A stretch of 64,000 nt of DNA from Taeniopygia guttata (Eukaryota; Chordata; Aves; Passeriformes; Estrildidae). Each line of letters opens with the position of its first letter. Position 1 is the stretch's first letter. The position numbers and the translations under genes were made by a program. Below, piece after piece: positions 46,601 through 64,000 of the stretch. Location of the stretch: contig NC_133030.1 in NCBI RefSeq assembly GCF_048771995.1, positions 54,964,001 through 55,028,000 on the forward strand, in the 5' to 3' direction. The notes under the pieces were generated by a model. That model searched no databases. It was not told the origin of the DNA and worked only from the letters and a program-made list of their open reading frames with translations.

Positions 46601-47340
46601 AAAATCCCTCATTCTCGGTGGAACCACATTAATTTAAAAAATCACAGATCATCATCTAAACAGCTCTCTGTTACTGGGTTTGTGATTGTGAAACGATGAC
46701 TTTTTCTCCATTCCTGTGTATTACAGTTTATTGGTGAATGCAGCACAGTACAGAGGGTTATCTGATTTAGCTGGGAACACAACCTGCACGTCCAAGGTGA
46801 TTCACATACTCCCTGCTATGCCCATACTGCTCCCATGCCAAGTGGCCTGGGCTTGTTGAAAGCAGAAGATGAGGCAATATTCTCCTCCTTTGCTCCACCT
46901 TGCCTCCTGACTCCAGCCCCCGTACCACCAGGGCAGGCAGGGCTCTCCACATCACTTCAATCCTAAACATGAGACAGAAGTAGGAGTTAGTACCATGCTG
47001 TTAGGGGGTTAGATAACAATTCTAGTGCTTCTGAGTCCACAGTGTGGTTTCTCCTGCAGCCTTATGAAATCCCTGTGAAGAGCTTGGTTGGCCTTTCCCT
47101 GAGGCTGCCCCGGGGGAAGGGCATGCAGAACTTTCTGGAAGCTGTGTGCCCGGGGGCCATGGAGGCAAGGCCCACGTCTGCCAATGGCAAAGTCATTCCC
47201 TGGGGAAGGGGTTTCAGCCCTGCTGGCGGTGGCCCTCGAGACACCCTACACGTTCAAAGGGTGATGAACGCCAAGTTCCCACCGGGGCTATCAGCATCCA
47301 TTGCAGCTTTTCCCAGTGACCCACTGGGACGCTTCAAGTT
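43640..47340. other. Intergenic region between the CKB and TRMT61A promoters
   Basis: About 3.7 kb, AT-rich after 43900. No exon or transposon recognised. A run of 13 A lies near 44972-44984, and a TTAATTAT/TTAAGGG-rich stretch near 45690-45830 looks like a conserved non-coding element, but I cannot test that. Confidence 0.65.
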
Positions 47341-47349
47341 TCACTGACA

Positions 47350-48299
47350 GGGCTGCTGCCCGAGGCAGGAGCACCGCCGGGGTGCCTGGGGGGCTGCTGA
47401 GGGTGGTCAGTGACCGCCCCCGCTCCTCAGGACCCAGCAAGGAGCACAGAGAGGACGGGGCGGGGGCGGTCAGCAGAGCTCTGCGGGGGAACAGGCGCCT
47501 CGAAGGGGCTGAGGGGACGGGTGTGCTCAGGGGGGATGGATGCTTCGATGGGACTGGGGGCATGGCGGGCTCAGAGGAACGGGCGCCTTGACGGAGCTGT
47601 GGGCATGGCGGGCTGAGCGAAACGGGTACCTCAGGAGAGCTGCAGGAGCCAGGTCTGGTCGCGCCGGGCACAAGCCGCGGCAGCTCCCCGGCTGCAGGCA
47701 GGGCTGGCGGGGGCGGAGGCGGCGGGAGCGTCAGCAGCCTGCGACCGAGGCGGAAGGAGGCGCTGGGCGGCTCCGCGTGTGAGGAGAGCCGGGCCGGGCT
47801 TGGGGAGGTAAAGGGCTCGGGGCACGGGGAGAAGCGTCCCCGCGGGGATGCGGGACGCCGGGGCGAGGGCGTTCTTCCCCCGCGGAGCGGCCGCCCGGGG
47901 CTGTTACGGGCTAACGCTGCTCTCCCGCAGGCGAATGCCGCCTCTCACCCCTTCACGGTCCAGTCCGTGCTTCTCACCTGCCGCAGTTGTGGTTCCCGGG
48001 TGCGCTGGCACGGGCCGATGCGCTGCTGGGGTGCAGGAGCCGCATTACCGCCTCGGGATACGGAAGGGGGCTGAGGGGAGCCCTGGCAGCGGGGTCACCT
48101 GTGAGCGGGGCACGGAGCGACCCCCAGCCTGCGTGTGCCTGGGCGGGGAGGGGGCTGTGCCTGCCTCGCCTGCGGGACGTTCTCCTGCCACCGCGCCAAG
48201 CAGCCAGGCTTCAGGAGCTGGTCAGGGAACAGAGGTGTGCGCCTGGGTTATGATTGAAGGGAGCGCAGAATCGTGTTAGTGGTTTTGTTCGTGAGGCTG

Positions 48300-48300
<1 letters not shown>
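47350..48300 (+). promoter_or_regulatory. CpG island, probable TRMT61A promoter and 5' UTR exon(s)
   Basis: Strong CpG enrichment 2-3 kb upstream of the first TRMT61A coding exon. Candidate splice signals on plus: donor GAG/GTAAAG at 47807/47808, acceptor CTCCCGCAG ending at 47930 and donor ACCT/GTGAGC near 48098. A GGCGGAAGGA word at about 47750-47759 resembles an ETS site. No TATA box. The first coding exon starts with an acceptor, so at least one upstream non-coding exon must exist; its exact limits are inference. Confidence 0.65.

Positions 48301-64000
<15,700 letters not shown>

Overview
This is vertebrate nuclear DNA, almost certainly from a bird. The coding exons belong to vertebrate gene families. 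The interspersed repeats I recognise are CR1 LINE 3' ends, including the short tandem tail typical of avian CR1. Introns are AT-rich and promoters sit in CpG islands. The species cannot be resolved by reading. The three genes match the conserved neighbourhood MARK3 (+), CKB (-), TRMT61A (+) known from human 14q32. I found no bacterial, phage, CRISPR or other unfamiliar gene system.

Layout. Positions 1-13474 hold the 3' part of MARK3: five coding exons encoding the end of the spacer and the C-terminal KA1 membrane-binding domain. They include a 102-nt frame-neutral exon and two very small exons (27 and 45 nt). The 3' UTR follows, with an uncertain end. Roughly 15.7-35.6 kb is intergenic. It holds one CR1 tail, a long TGGA microsatellite, a TA/TG microsatellite, a G-rich tract and a CpG-rich patch near 25.8-26.5 kb that no gene explains. 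From 35.6 to 43.3 kb lies the complete brain-type creatine kinase gene CKB on the minus strand. It has seven constitutive coding exons, a second copy of the first coding exon, a non-coding first exon and a doubled CCAAT/TATA promoter. From 43.3 to about 47.3 kb is intergenic. From about 47.35 to 48.3 kb is a CpG island that is the likely TRMT61A promoter. From 50.4 kb to the window end are the first two coding exons of TRMT61A (catalytic subunit of the tRNA m1A58 methyltransferase), separated by a 9.9 kb intron. The rest of that gene is beyond the right edge.

The genes are unrelated in function (polarity/microtubule kinase, energy buffering, tRNA modification). Their adjacency is ancient synteny, not an operon. 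The most interesting content is exon architecture. The CKB first-exon pair is self-enforcing: including both copies gives a stop after seven codons. MARK3 carries a chain of frame-neutral optional exons. The CKB promoter has two CCAAT-TATA units, and the CKB poly(A) hexamer overlaps its stop codon.
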